17,557 nucleotides of DNA from Bacillota bacterium (lineage in GTDB: Bacteria; Bacillota; Clostridia; Christensenellales; CAG-138): assembly GCA_023416895.1 (NCBI GenBank), contig JAEZGQ010000227.1, forward strand, positions 1 to 17,557, written 5' to 3'. A program made the translations under genes and the position numbers. The notes beneath the pieces were generated by a model. That model was given only the letters and a program-made list of their open reading frames with translations, did not search any database and was not told the DNA's origin. Positions 1 through 7,210 of the stretch are shown here, one piece after another. Position 1 is the stretch's first letter. Each line of letters opens with the position of its first letter.

Positions 1-1294
1 CGTGGTAAAACAGCACGTCTGTGGAGTTGAACGCCTCGCTCATTACAGGCGTCACGCCCCAGGAGAGCGAAAGCTTGTACCAAGCGCTTCTACTGGTGGT
101 CATGCCGATGATGTTCACGGGGCAGCGGAAGCGGGAAACCATGCGCGCCGTGGTGCCCGAGAGCGTGCAGGCGACAATGGCCTTTGCGTCGAGGTCGATC
201 GCCATGCCGCAGGTGGCGTGGGAGATGGCATCGATTTTATCTTTTATACGAAACTCGGAGGTCAAAAACCGCTTGCCGTAGTTGATGTGCCGCTCGGTTT
301 CCTCGGCGATGGTCGCCATCACCTTTACCGTCTGCACGGGGTACTTGCCCGCCGCGGTTTCGCCGGAAAGCATAATGGCGCTTGTACCGTCGTACACAGC
401 GTTTGCAACATCGGAAATTTCCGCACGGGTGGGGCGCGGGTTGTGGATCATCGACTCGAGCATTTCGGTGGCGGTGATCACACGCTTGCCCAGAAGGCGG
501 CATTTGGTGATGAGGTATTTTTGAATGTAGGGAAGCTCCTCAAAGGGGATTTCAACGCCGAGGTCGCCGCGGCCAATCATAATGCCGTCGCACTCCTCAC
601 AAATCTCTTCTATGTTGTTCACGCCCGCGCGGTTTTCGATTTTTGCGATGATATCGATGTCGGAGCCGCCGTTCTCGCGCAAAAATGCGTTCAGCTCCAC
701 AAGGTCCTGCTTGGTGGAAACGAAGGAGGCGGCAACAAAGTCCACGCCGTGCTTGATGCCAAACAGAAGGTCCTGTTTATCCTGTTCACTCAAATATGCC
801 TGATTCATTACCTTGTTGGGGAAGTTCATGCTCTTGTGGCCGGAAAGTTCGCCGCCCGCGATCACGGTACAAACGGCATCCGTGGCGGTAAGTTCCTTCA
901 CTTCAAAAATCAAAAGCCCGTTGTTTACAAGTATCCTGTCGCCCACGGCCAGCGACTCGATCAAGCCCCTGTAGCTTACGGAAACGCGCTCATTGGTTCC
1001 CTCAATGTCCTCCACCGTAAACGAGAAGGTATCCCCGTCGTTTAAAAATATTTTACCGTCGCGGAAGTTCTTGATGCGGAACTCAGGCCCCTTTGTGTCC
1101 AGCAAAATGGCGATGGGGATGTTGAGCTTTTCGCGTACCCTTTTGATGAGTTCGATGCGGTTTGCGTGCTCCTCGTAGCTCGCGTGGGAAAAGTTAAGCC
1201 GTGCGGCGTTCATGCCGGCAAGGCACATTTCAGTGATGCATGCTTCGTTTTCGCTTGCGGGTCCAATGGTACATACGATCTTGGTTTTTCTCAT
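1..1294 (-). CDS. pyk: Pyruvate kinase (C-terminus cut off by window edge)
   Basis: Catalyses phosphoenolpyruvate + ADP to pyruvate + ATP in glycolysis, in the cytosol. Reading the minus strand from ATG 1294-1292 gives an uninterrupted 431-residue frame to the window edge. It opens MRKTKIVCTIGP, the family N-terminus. The pyruvate kinase signature IIAKIEN is present, with the catalytic lysine near residue 218, followed by the metal-binding stretch GIMIGRGDLGVEIP. Further on are ITATEMLESM and SGETAAGKYP. The last visible residues, GVTPVMSEAFNSTD, belong to the C-terminal regulatory domain. Family members are usually about 470-590 residues, so roughly 40-150 are missing. The start is supported by an AGAGGTG ribosome site 6 nt upstream and a sigma-A-like promoter. 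The gene is divergent from the B12 importer. The TATEM form, where many enzymes have TATQM, is to my knowledge common in clostridial enzymes. Confidence 0.97.
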   Translation of the reverse strand, partial: MRKTKIVCTIGPASENEACITEMCLAGMNAARLNFSHASYEEHANRIELIKRVREKLNIPIAILLDTKGPEFRIKNFRDGKIFLNDGDTFSFTVEDIEGTNERVSVSYRGLIESLAVGDRILVNNGLLIFEVKELTATDAVCTVIAGGELSGHKSMNFPNKVMNQAYLSEQDKQDLLFGIKHGVDFVAASFVSTKQDLVELNAFLRENGGSDIDIIAKIENRAGVNNIEEICEECDGIMIGRGDLGVEIPFEELPYIQKYLITKCRLLGKRVITATEMLESMIHNPRPTRAEISDVANAVYDGTSAIMLSGETAAGKYPVQTVKVMATIAEETERHINYGKRFLTSEFRIKDKIDAISHATCGMAIDLDAKAIVACTLSGTTARMVSRFRCPVNIIGMTTSRSAWYKLSLSWGVTPVMSEAFNSTDVLFYH

Positions 1295-1321
1295 TTTTTA
1301 CACCTCTTCTTGAATAGAAGC

Positions 1322-1350
1322 ATTTTACTACGCGTATGCCCCCTGTTCAA
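1322..1350 (-). promoter_or_regulatory. Sigma-A-type promoter of pyk
   Basis: On the minus strand TTGAAC (1350-1345) is followed by a 17-nt spacer and TAAAAT (1327-1322). Transcription should start near 1315, giving a short leader before the ribosome site at 1308-1301. The promoter is divergent from the B12-importer promoter about 50 bp away. Confidence 0.6.
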
Positions 1351-1398
1351 GTGAATCTTTTGAGAACGGTTTTGGGGGTGGGGGAGCACTGTGTAACG

Positions 1399-1427
1399 TT
1401 GACGAAGAGCTTGCCTTGTGTTATATT
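1399..1427 (+). promoter_or_regulatory. Sigma-A-type promoter of the B12-importer operon
   Basis: TTGACG (1399-1404), a 17-nt spacer and TATATT (1422-1427). The predicted start, near 1434, lies just before the cobalamin riboswitch aptamer, as expected for a riboswitch leader. Confidence 0.75.
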
Positions 1428-1433
1428 GTGGGC

Positions 1434-1612
1434 AAGTGAATAGCTTGTGTATTTGCACGTATGTGCTGGCGCTTTTTGCGCCAAGGGAACGCGGATGAAA
1501 TTTCCGGACTATCCCAGTAACCGTGAAGCCGACGAAATGGCATAAAGTCACTGTCGTAAGATGGGAAGACGCCAAAGTAGGATGAAGCTAAGTCGGGAGA
1601 CCTGTTTACACA
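1434..1612 (+). ncRNA. Cobalamin riboswitch aptamer
   Basis: The conserved blocks of the cobalamin (B12) aptamer occur in the right order: AAGGGAA (1483-1489), GGATGAAATTTCCGG (1493-1507), CCCAGTAACCGTGA, CACTG, TGGGAAG (1562-1568), GTAGGATGAAGC and the hallmark GGGAGACCTG (1595-1604). A G+C-rich hairpin (GGCGC/GCGCC) precedes the AAGGGAA block. The 5' edge is set from the predicted transcription start and is uncertain by about 15 nt. The RNA should bind a corrinoid such as adenosylcobalamin and reduce expression of btuFCD when vitamin is plentiful. An intrinsic terminator follows it. It is probably a true riboswitch; the exact ligand preference (adenosyl- or other cobalamin) cannot be read here. 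Confidence 0.92.
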
Positions 1613-1641
1613 TCATGCCCCTGGGGTTGGAAGCGGTTGTT

Positions 1642-1697
1642 CAGCCGTGCTTTGCATCATTGGCTGCTCCTCAATCTTTTGGGGGAGCGGCTTTTTT
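1642..1697 (+). terminator. Riboswitch expression platform: antiterminator and intrinsic terminator
   Basis: GCTGCTCC (1663-1670) pairs with GGAGCGGC (1684-1691) and is followed by six T (1692-1697), a Rho-independent terminator. Upstream, CAGCC (1642-1646) can pair with GGCTG (1662-1666), which is most of the terminator's 5' arm, so the two folds exclude each other. This fits a B12-dependent choice between termination and read-through into btuF. The terminator is clear; the antiterminator stem is short and inferred. Confidence 0.78.
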
Positions 1698-1754
1698 GTG
1701 CTCCTTCTCACAACTATTCATGTGCCCCAAATTATGTAAGGAGGAGTATTCAGT

Positions 1755-2732
1755 ATGAAATACTCAAAACGCATTGCCCTGTTGCTGGCGCTTGTTATGG
1801 TCGCGGTTTTTTCCATCGGCTGTGCGCAGCAGGGCGTGGTTGCCCCTACCGAAGCGCCGGTTTCTACCGAAACGCCCACCGCTACCTTCGCGCCTACGCC
1901 GGAGTCTACAGCTATAGCCGTAACGGATATGGCGGGCCGCGCGGTAACGCTTGACGCGCCTGCAGAAAAAATTGTAGCGCTCACCGCTGCGGATTGCGAA
2001 ATCCTCTACGCCATCGGTGCGGGCGACAAGCTCGTTGGCCGCGGGGAATACTGCAATTACCCTCAGGATATCCTTTCTGTTCCCACCGTGCAGTCCGGAA
2101 ACGAAACCAACATCGAACAGATCATTGCACTTCAGCCGCAGCTTGTAATTTTGAGCATTATGGCGCAAACGAAGGAGCAGGTGAGCGCGCTTGAGGCTGC
2201 GGGTATCAAAGTATTCGCAAGTGACGCACAAAACATCGAAGGCGTATATGAGGGCATCGCCCTCATCGGCCAGCTCGTCGGTAAATCCGCCGAGGCGGAA
2301 GTTGTTGTGGGGCAAATGAAAGCCTCGTTTGCTGACATTACTGCCAAGGTGACGGGCAATGGCGAAAAAACCGTGTACTTTGAGGTTTCTCCGCTTCAAT
2401 ACGGGCTTTGGACGGCCGGAAAAGGCACCTTTATGGATGAAATCGCCACCATGCTCGGCCTCAAAAATGCATTTGCTGACGTAACGGGTTGGGGCGAGGT
2501 TTCCGAGGAGCAGGTCATCCAACGCAACCCCGATTACATCGTGACCGTTGCCATGTATTTTGGCGAAGGTACAACGCCCGTAGAGGAAATCCTCTCGCGA
2601 AAGGGCTGGGAGAATATGGAAGCCATTAAGAACAGCGCAGTGTACAACGCGGATTCCAACGAGATCTCTTTTCCCGGCCCACGCCTTGTAAACGCTGCGG
2701 AGAAGCTTTACGCGTTCGTGTACGGCGGCTGA
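1755..2732 (+). CDS. btuF: Corrinoid ABC transporter substrate-binding lipoprotein
   Basis: Binds the substrate outside the cell and delivers it to the membrane permease. The 325-residue product has a lipoprotein signal peptide (positive start, hydrophobic residues 7-21, lipobox-like SIGC with Cys23). A Pro/Thr-rich linker of about 25 residues follows as a tether. From about residue 56 the sequence fits the class III periplasmic-binding fold (Peripla_BP_2, as in BtuF, FhuD and FecB): VTDMAGRAVTLDAPAEKIVA, then EILYAIGAGDKLVG and IEQIIALQPQLVI. The start is set by AAGGAGGAG about 8 nt before ATG 1755. The binding family alone does not separate B12 from siderophores or haem. The cobalamin riboswitch in front and the permease and ATPase behind point to corrinoids. 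Confidence 0.9.
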   Translation: MKYSKRIALLLALVMVAVFSIGCAQQGVVAPTEAPVSTETPTATFAPTPESTAIAVTDMAGRAVTLDAPAEKIVALTAADCEILYAIGAGDKLVGRGEYCNYPQDILSVPTVQSGNETNIEQIIALQPQLVILSIMAQTKEQVSALEAAGIKVFASDAQNIEGVYEGIALIGQLVGKSAEAEVVVGQMKASFADITAKVTGNGEKTVYFEVSPLQYGLWTAGKGTFMDEIATMLGLKNAFADVTGWGEVSEEQVIQRNPDYIVTVAMYFGEGTTPVEEILSRKGWENMEAIKNSAVYNADSNEISFPGPRLVNAAEKLYAFVYGG

Positions 2733-2746
2733 GCGAAAATCAAAAA

Positions 2747-2783
2747 AACGGAGGGGCTGACGCGCTATGCCTCAGCCCCTTTT
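2747..2783 (+). terminator. Terminator-like hairpin between btuF and btuC
   Basis: AGGGGCTGA (2752-2760) pairs perfectly with TCAGCCCCT (2772-2780) around an 11-nt loop, preceded by an A-run and followed by TTT. It lies 14 nt after the btuF stop. It may end a share of transcripts or protect the btuF message, so that more binding protein than permease is made. The four-T tail (including the last paired T) is short, so termination would be partial. An upstream ATG at 2767 lies in the loop, which argues against its use as the btuC start. Confidence 0.6.
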
Positions 2784-2805
2784 AAAAACAAAGCGGACGG
2801 TGTTT

Positions 2806-3849
2806 ATGAAACAACAAAAGGGGAAGGGCTTTCGGGCATACGAATACGTGCTGTTTAGCGCCATAACGCTTGCAACGGCGGTGTTTTGCGTGTGCGCCGG
2901 CAGCGTGAACATCTCTGTTTCCGATACGTTCACCGCAATTTACAATACCGTGTTTGGCCTGCCGATCCCTGAGGGCATTTCGCAGGCCATCATCGTGGCT
3001 GTGCGCCTGCCGCGTGTGTTGTGCGTGGCGCTTGTGGGCGCATCGCTTTCTCTTTGCGGCGCGGCCATGCAGGGGCTTTTAAGGAACCCCCTTGCGGACG
3101 GTTCCACCCTCGGCGTATCCTCGGGCGCATCGCTCGGCGCGGTAACGGCCATCGTCCTTGGCGCGAGCATACCGGGCATTCCCTTTGTAGGAACCATGGT
3201 AATGGCAATGCTTTTTGCGTTTCTCTCACTTCTTCTCATTCTCTTTTTGGCCTTTAAGCTCGATCGTACGCTGTCCACGCACACCATTATCCTCATCGGC
3301 ATCGTGTTTTCCATGTTTGCAAACAGCATCGTAAGCCTTTTTACCGTGTTCGCGGGCAACAAGCTCCGGTCTATCATGTTTTGGATGATGGGCTCGCTTT
3401 CGGGCAGCAGCTATACCGATGTTTTGGTGCTTGGCGGTGCGCTTGTCTTGTGCGGCGCCGCGCTTTTGCGCTTTTCTACGGAGCTCAATGCCTTTTCCGT
3501 TGGAGAGGATAACGCGCGCCATGTAGGTGTGGACGTTAAGCGCATAAAACTGTATGTTCTTGTTACCGTCTCAGTGCTCATCGGCGTATGCGTTTCCATC
3601 GGCGGCACCATTGGCTTTGTTGGGCTTGTGATGCCGCATATGACAAGGCTTGTCGTTGGCCCCGATCATAAAAGGCTTCTTCCTGCGGCGCTTTTTTCCG
3701 GCGCAACGTTTTTGATGCTTGCCGACCTTGTCGGCAGGGTTTTGTTGAACCCGCTTGAGCTTCCCATCGGTGTGGTTACTTCGCTGGTCGGCGCGGTGGT
3801 GTTCATTTTTATATTCGCGCGCGCAAAGGAGGGGAAGCTTCGTGCTTGA
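2806..3849 (+). CDS. btuC: Corrinoid ABC transporter permease (FecCD/BtuC family)
   Basis: Membrane channel subunit of the importer, expected to act as a homodimer. The 347-residue product is hydrophobic throughout with about 9-10 predicted membrane segments, the usual size for the family (about 330-350). Family landmarks are VRLPRVLCVALVGASLSLCGAAMQGLLRNPLADGS... in the first third (variant of RLPR and G-x-x-LQ-x-x-x-RNPLA), then GVSSGASLGA, and near the end IGFVGLVMPHMTRLVVGPDH, the loop that contacts the ATPase. ATG 2806 is preferred because it follows GGACGGTG and starts with a normal Lys-rich cytosolic end. An ATG at 2767 would add 13 residues but sits inside a hairpin loop. The 3' end overlaps the ATPase gene by 8 nt. 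Confidence 0.9.
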   Translation: MKQQKGKGFRAYEYVLFSAITLATAVFCVCAGSVNISVSDTFTAIYNTVFGLPIPEGISQAIIVAVRLPRVLCVALVGASLSLCGAAMQGLLRNPLADGSTLGVSSGASLGAVTAIVLGASIPGIPFVGTMVMAMLFAFLSLLLILFLAFKLDRTLSTHTIILIGIVFSMFANSIVSLFTVFAGNKLRSIMFWMMGSLSGSSYTDVLVLGGALVLCGAALLRFSTELNAFSVGEDNARHVGVDVKRIKLYVLVTVSVLIGVCVSIGGTIGFVGLVMPHMTRLVVGPDHKRLLPAALFSGATFLMLADLVGRVLLNPLELPIGVVTSLVGAVVFIFIFARAKEGKLRA

Positions 3850-4597
3850 AGTGAAAAATCTCTCTGTGCGCTTCGGCGCGCTTACCATTGTGGATGACGT
3901 GAGCTTTTCTCTCGCCGAGCATAGCTGGCTCATGGCAGTCGGCCCCAACGGGGCGGGAAAGACCACCCTTGTTAACGCTATTTCCCAGGGAATCCCTTAC
4001 GCGGGAACGGTGCTTTTTGAACATGCGGACGTTTCTAAAATGAAGCCCTTGCGGCGCGCAAAAAGCATGGGCGTGCTCACCCAAAGCCACCACATGGCGT
4101 ATTCGTTTACGGTAGAGGAAATCGTAAGGCTCGGGCGCTATGCTTACGCGCCAAAGCTTTTTTCCGTGCGAACCGACGAGGATGAGGAAATGGTGGAGGA
4201 GGCATTAAGGCTTACGGGTATGCTAGGCCTTCGTGAACAATCGGTTTTGACGCTTTCGGGCGGTGAGTTGCAGCGTGCTTTTTTGGCGCAGGTGTTCGCA
4301 CAAAACCCGAAGCTTCTTATTTTAGATGAGCCTACCAACAACCTCGACCTCGTTTACCAAAAGCAGATGTTCGAGTTGATCGGGGAATGGGTGAAGAAGC
4401 CCGGCCGCGCCGTAATTTCGGTGGTGCACGACCTTGCGCTTGCCCGTTCTTACGGTACCCACGCCATGCTTTTAAACAAAGGGAAGCTTGTTGCATGCGG
4501 CGAGTTGGACGCGGTTCTGACGCGTGAAAACCTAAGCGCGGTATATGCGGTGGATGTGTACCAGTGGATGAAGGACATGCTGTCCCAATGGAGTTAA
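3842..4597 (+). CDS. btuD: Corrinoid ABC transporter ATP-binding protein
   Basis: Powers uptake by ATP hydrolysis at the inner face of the membrane. The 251-residue product has all ABC motifs in order: Walker A GPNGAGKTT (34-42), Q-loop LTQ (Gln81), signature LSGGELQRA (138-146), Walker B LLILDEPTNNLD (158-169) and switch His196 in VVHD. GTG 3842 is chosen because AAGGAGGGG lies about 9 nt upstream and the product then starts at the first beta strand (LEVKNLSVRFG). An in-frame ATG at 3755 would add about 29 residues that only read through the permease coding sequence. The 8-nt overlap with btuC suggests translational coupling. It groups with the BtuD/FecE/FhuC importers; substrate is assigned from the riboswitch. 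Confidence 0.9.
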   Translation: MLEVKNLSVRFGALTIVDDVSFSLAEHSWLMAVGPNGAGKTTLVNAISQGIPYAGTVLFEHADVSKMKPLRRAKSMGVLTQSHHMAYSFTVEEIVRLGRYAYAPKLFSVRTDEDEEMVEEALRLTGMLGLREQSVLTLSGGELQRAFLAQVFAQNPKLLILDEPTNNLDLVYQKQMFELIGEWVKKPGRAVISVVHDLALARSYGTHAMLLNKGKLVACGELDAVLTRENLSAVYAVDVYQWMKDMLSQWS

Positions 4598-4916
4598 AGC
4601 ACAAAACAATGGATTTTCAAACGATCAACCGCCATGTTTCGCCCGTTGGCAAAAGCGCTGCCGCGCTTTCTTAACGCACGGAAACGGTATCCTAAGGCCC
4701 GTGGAGAACTTTTGAAAGTTTGAGGATGCAATTGTCCGGTTTGCCGGCAGTTCGGCTGGTGCTTGGGGTTTTGGGTGACGAAATGTTTTTGTGTAGGAAG
4801 AAAGCGCCCGAATTTTCTGGGCCCGTCGGCGCTCTTTTGACAAAAATCCACGAACTTTTTGAGGGCGGCTAGAAAATGTCGTAAAAAACCAAAAACAAAA
4901 ACGGTATTTTTTTGCT
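4598..4916 (+). other. Stretch with no convincing gene
   Basis: About 320 bases after btuD hold no frame with a ribosome site or recognisable product. Small frames on the minus strand (up to 85 codons, 4594-4851) are Arg/Pro/Lys-rich and look like chance. One imperfect hairpin, AGCGCC (4803-4808) with GGCGCT (4828-4833) followed by CTTTT, could be the btu operon terminator. A decayed gene or an unrecognised RNA cannot be excluded. Confidence 0.5.
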
Positions 4917-4945
4917 AAAAAGCGCTGCGGTTTTGCAGCGCTTTT
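4917..4945 (+). terminator. Perfect Rho-independent terminator
   Basis: AAAAGCGCTGC hairpins on GCAGCGCTTTT around the loop GGTTTT, an 11-bp stem with A-tract and T-tract on either side. It can work in both directions. It separates the B12-importer region from the electron-transfer operon. Confidence 0.85.
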
Positions 4946-5081
4946 GCATCAAAAAGGAAAATTAGGAAATAGTAAACCCCTAAAATTCTATGGATAAAAT
5001 CAGGTATAAATATATTACTTTGATGCAATTTTAACAATTACAAGTACAAAAGCGATTCTTATACTTATGCAAAAAGACAGA

Positions 5082-5101
5082 TGTTTGGTATTTATCAAAC
5101 A
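5082..5101 (+). promoter_or_regulatory. FNR/Rex-like palindromic operator candidate upstream of ndh2
   Basis: TGTTTG (5082-5087) and CAAACA (5096-5101) form a perfect 6-bp inverted repeat with an 8-bp AT-rich centre. The inner bases, TTGGTATTTATCAA (5085-5098), differ at one position from the FNR/CRP-type pattern TTGAT-N4-ATCAA. The centre lies about 46 bp before the predicted start and directly abuts the -35 box. The regulator is unknown; Rex-type sites also have a TTG-N-CAA form. Confidence 0.45.
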
Positions 5102-5102
5102 A

Positions 5103-5131
5103 TTGACCTTGGATAAAAGTTGTAGTATTAT
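5103..5131 (+). promoter_or_regulatory. Sigma-A-type promoter of the electron-transfer operon
   Basis: TTGACC (5103-5108), a 17-nt spacer and TATTAT (5126-5131), in a markedly AT-rich stretch (about 4960-5135). Predicted transcription start is near 5138. It is the only clear promoter found ahead of ndh2 and the five closely packed genes behind it. Confidence 0.75.
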
Positions 5132-5144
5132 GATACAGGTATGC

Positions 5145-5152
5145 GGAGGTGA
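5145..5152 (+). promoter_or_regulatory. Strong ribosome site upstream of an alternative TTG start
   Basis: GGAGGTGA lies 6 nt before TTG 5159, which is in frame with ndh2 and would add 13 residues (MLAQHVMRKRGNC). The weaker AGAGGG serves ATG 5198, where the conserved FAD fold begins. The better ribosome site therefore belongs to the less family-like start. Confidence 0.4.
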
Positions 5153-5197
5153 GATTGCTTGCTTGCGCAACATGTTATGCGAAAAAGAGGGAATTGT

Positions 5198-7210
5198 ATG
5201 AAAAATGTCGTAATCATCGGCGCAGGGTACGCGGGCGTACTCATTGCAAAGAAATTAGCTAAAAAATTTAAAAAGAATCCCGATGCGATCAACATTACCG
5301 TGATTGACAAAAATACGTTTCATACAATGCTCACGGAACTTCACGAGGTGGCGGCCTGCCGCGTCGAGGAGGAAAGCATTCGCATAAGCTACAGCAAGGT
5401 TTTTGCCGGCAGACGCATCAATTTTGTGCAGGACTATGTGGAGTCCGTCGATTTTGAAAACAAAACCGTGCACGGTAGGCTGGGCAATTACCCTTACGAT
5501 TATGTTGTGGTTTCGGCAGGCTCCAAGCCGACATACTTCGGCGTGGTAGGCGCAAAGGAAAACTGCTACCCGCTTTGGTCGTTTGAAGACGCCGTGCGTT
5601 TGAAGGACCGCATCCACGATTGCTTCCGCAAGGCTTCCGCGGAGCTTGATGAGACCGAAAAGAAAAAGCTTTTGAACTTCTACGTGGTGGGCGCGGGCTT
5701 CACCGGCGTGGAAATGGTCGGCGAACTTGCCGAATATGTGCCGATCCTGTGCGATCGCTACGACATCGATCCCGCACTTGTCACGCTTCACGATGTGGAC
5801 GTACTGCCCCGCGTAGTGCCCACGCTCCCCGAAAAGCTCTCCGTTAAAATCCAACGCCGCCTCGAAAAAATGAACGTAAAGGTGATGCTCAACACCAACG
5901 TCGTAGAGGTAGGCGATGGCTACATCGACCTTGAACGTGGCGGCGAGCGCATGAGGAACATCGCTGGCACCGTCATTTGGGTTGCAGGCGTCGAAAGCTG
6001 TGAGCTTACGCAAAAAATCGGTGAAGAGCTGCCCAATCAGAGGCGCGGCCGCATCGAGGCGGATCAATTTTTGCGCAGCATAAAAGATAAGAACGTATAC
6101 GTTGCGGGCGACAACCTCTGCTACACTGCCGAGGGTGAGAAGGCCCCCGTGCCGCAGATGGTAGAAAACTGCGAACAGAGCGCAGACGTTGTTGCGCACA
6201 ACCTCAAGTGCGCCATCACCGGCGAAGGCGAAATGGAAGCATATAAGCCTGCGTTCCACGGCGTGATGGTGTGTGTGGGCGGCCGTTACGGCCAGGCCCA
6301 CGTAGGTATGCCCGGCCGTATGTTCAGCCTGCCGTCGTTCTTGGCGATGTTCGCGAAGCACTTCATCAACATCGTGTATTTTGTGCAGGTGCTCGGCTGG
6401 AACAAGATCATGAGCTACATCAAGCACGAGTTTTTCACCGTGCGCAACAGGCGCAGCTTCGTTGGCGGGCATTTCTCCAACCGCACGCCCAGCTTCCTTC
6501 TTGTACCGCTTCGCATCTGGCTTGGTGCGGTGTGGGTGTTTGAAGGCATCATGAAAATTGTGGAGGGCTGGCTCAAGACCCCCATGCTCAAGAATTTCTT
6601 CGGCGGTGCGAGCAGCTGGTTTGACTCCATTCTCAATGCGGCAAGCGGCACGGTAGCAACCGCCGCAGCGGACGCCGTATCAAGCGGCACTGCTGTGGCC
6701 GCCGCAACGGATGCCGTATCGAGCGCCACAAGCGGCGGAACGGAAGCGGTAGCTTCCGCGGGAACGCTCCTTTTCAACATCAACTTCTTAGGCATTTTCA
6801 AGGCGATTTTCGTTACCGGCAAAACCGTTGCGGACTCTACGGTTGCCGATTATGCCTTTAAGCTCGACATTCCGCTGATGAACTGGTTCATCAACGAGGT
6901 GCTTCTGCCGCGGCAGGGGCTGTCGCTTGCGATGCAGATCTTCATCGTGTTTGCGGAAATCCTCATTGGCCTTGCGATGATGGGCGGCCTTTTCACCACG
7001 CTTTCAAGCGCCGTTTCGTTGGTGCTGATGTTCATGTTTGCAGCCACCACGGGCTTATACCTTTCCAACTTCTGGATGATCTTCGCCGCGATCGCCATCC
7101 TGTTCGGCGGCGGAAGGGTCTTCGGACTCGACTACTATGTGATGCCGCTTTTGAAAAAAAGCTGGGGCAACATCGGCTGGGTAAGGCGGTTATACATTTA
7201 CCATGACTGA
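5198..7210 (+). CDS. ndh2: EET-type type II NADH dehydrogenase with C-terminal membrane domain
   Basis: Oxidises NADH and reduces a membrane quinone without pumping ions; in the Listeria EET system it feeds demethylmenaquinone. The product is 670 residues from ATG 5198, against about 400 for ordinary NDH-2. Residues 1-405 form the flavoprotein core: FAD fold GAGYAG (8-13), NADH fold GAGFTG (165-170), a second FAD contact VYVAGDN (300-306), and the pre-C-terminal PQMVENCEQSA segment. After residue 410 comes a DoxX-like membrane part, with predicted helices at about 432-452, 574-595, 598-620 and 622-640. An Ala/Ser/Thr-rich low-complexity loop (479-523) with repeated DAVSS lies between the first helix and the rest. 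A start at TTG 5159 is possible. It is the first gene of the operon and overlaps dmkB by 8 nt. Confidence 0.92.
   Translation: MKNVVIIGAGYAGVLIAKKLAKKFKKNPDAINITVIDKNTFHTMLTELHEVAACRVEEESIRISYSKVFAGRRINFVQDYVESVDFENKTVHGRLGNYPYDYVVVSAGSKPTYFGVVGAKENCYPLWSFEDAVRLKDRIHDCFRKASAELDETEKKKLLNFYVVGAGFTGVEMVGELAEYVPILCDRYDIDPALVTLHDVDVLPRVVPTLPEKLSVKIQRRLEKMNVKVMLNTNVVEVGDGYIDLERGGERMRNIAGTVIWVAGVESCELTQKIGEELPNQRRGRIEADQFLRSIKDKNVYVAGDNLCYTAEGEKAPVPQMVENCEQSADVVAHNLKCAITGEGEMEAYKPAFHGVMVCVGGRYGQAHVGMPGRMFSLPSFLAMFAKHFINIVYFVQVLGWNKIMSYIKHEFFTVRNRRSFVGGHFSNRTPSFLLVPLRIWLGAVWVFEGIMKIVEGWLKTPMLKNFFGGASSWFDSILNAASGTVATAAADAVSSGTAVAAATDAVSSATSGGTEAVASAGTLLFNINFLGIFKAIFVTGKTVADSTVADYAFKLDIPLMNWFINEVLLPRQGLSLAMQIFIVFAEILIGLAMMGGLFTTLSSAVSLVLMFMFAATTGLYLSNFWMIFAAIAILFGGGRVFGLDYYVMPLLKKSWGNIGWVRRLYIYHD

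Noticed and set aside
2..1045. Long plus-strand open frame of 347 codons at the left edge
   Set aside because: It is the antisense shadow of pyruvate kinase; its protein is His/Gly/Arg-rich with no family motif, and the minus strand gives an intact enzyme.
3755..3841. Upstream ATG for the ABC ATPase
   Set aside because: It lies deep in btuC and adds residues unlike the family; GTG 3842 has AAGGAGGGG and starts at the ABC fold.
4594..4851. Minus-strand frames of 72-85 codons in the gene-free stretch
   Set aside because: No ribosome site, no motif, biased composition; considered chance frames.
5255..6472. Minus-strand open frame of 405 codons opposite ndh2
   Set aside because: Antisense shadow of a well-supported NDH-2; no recognisable motif or promoter.
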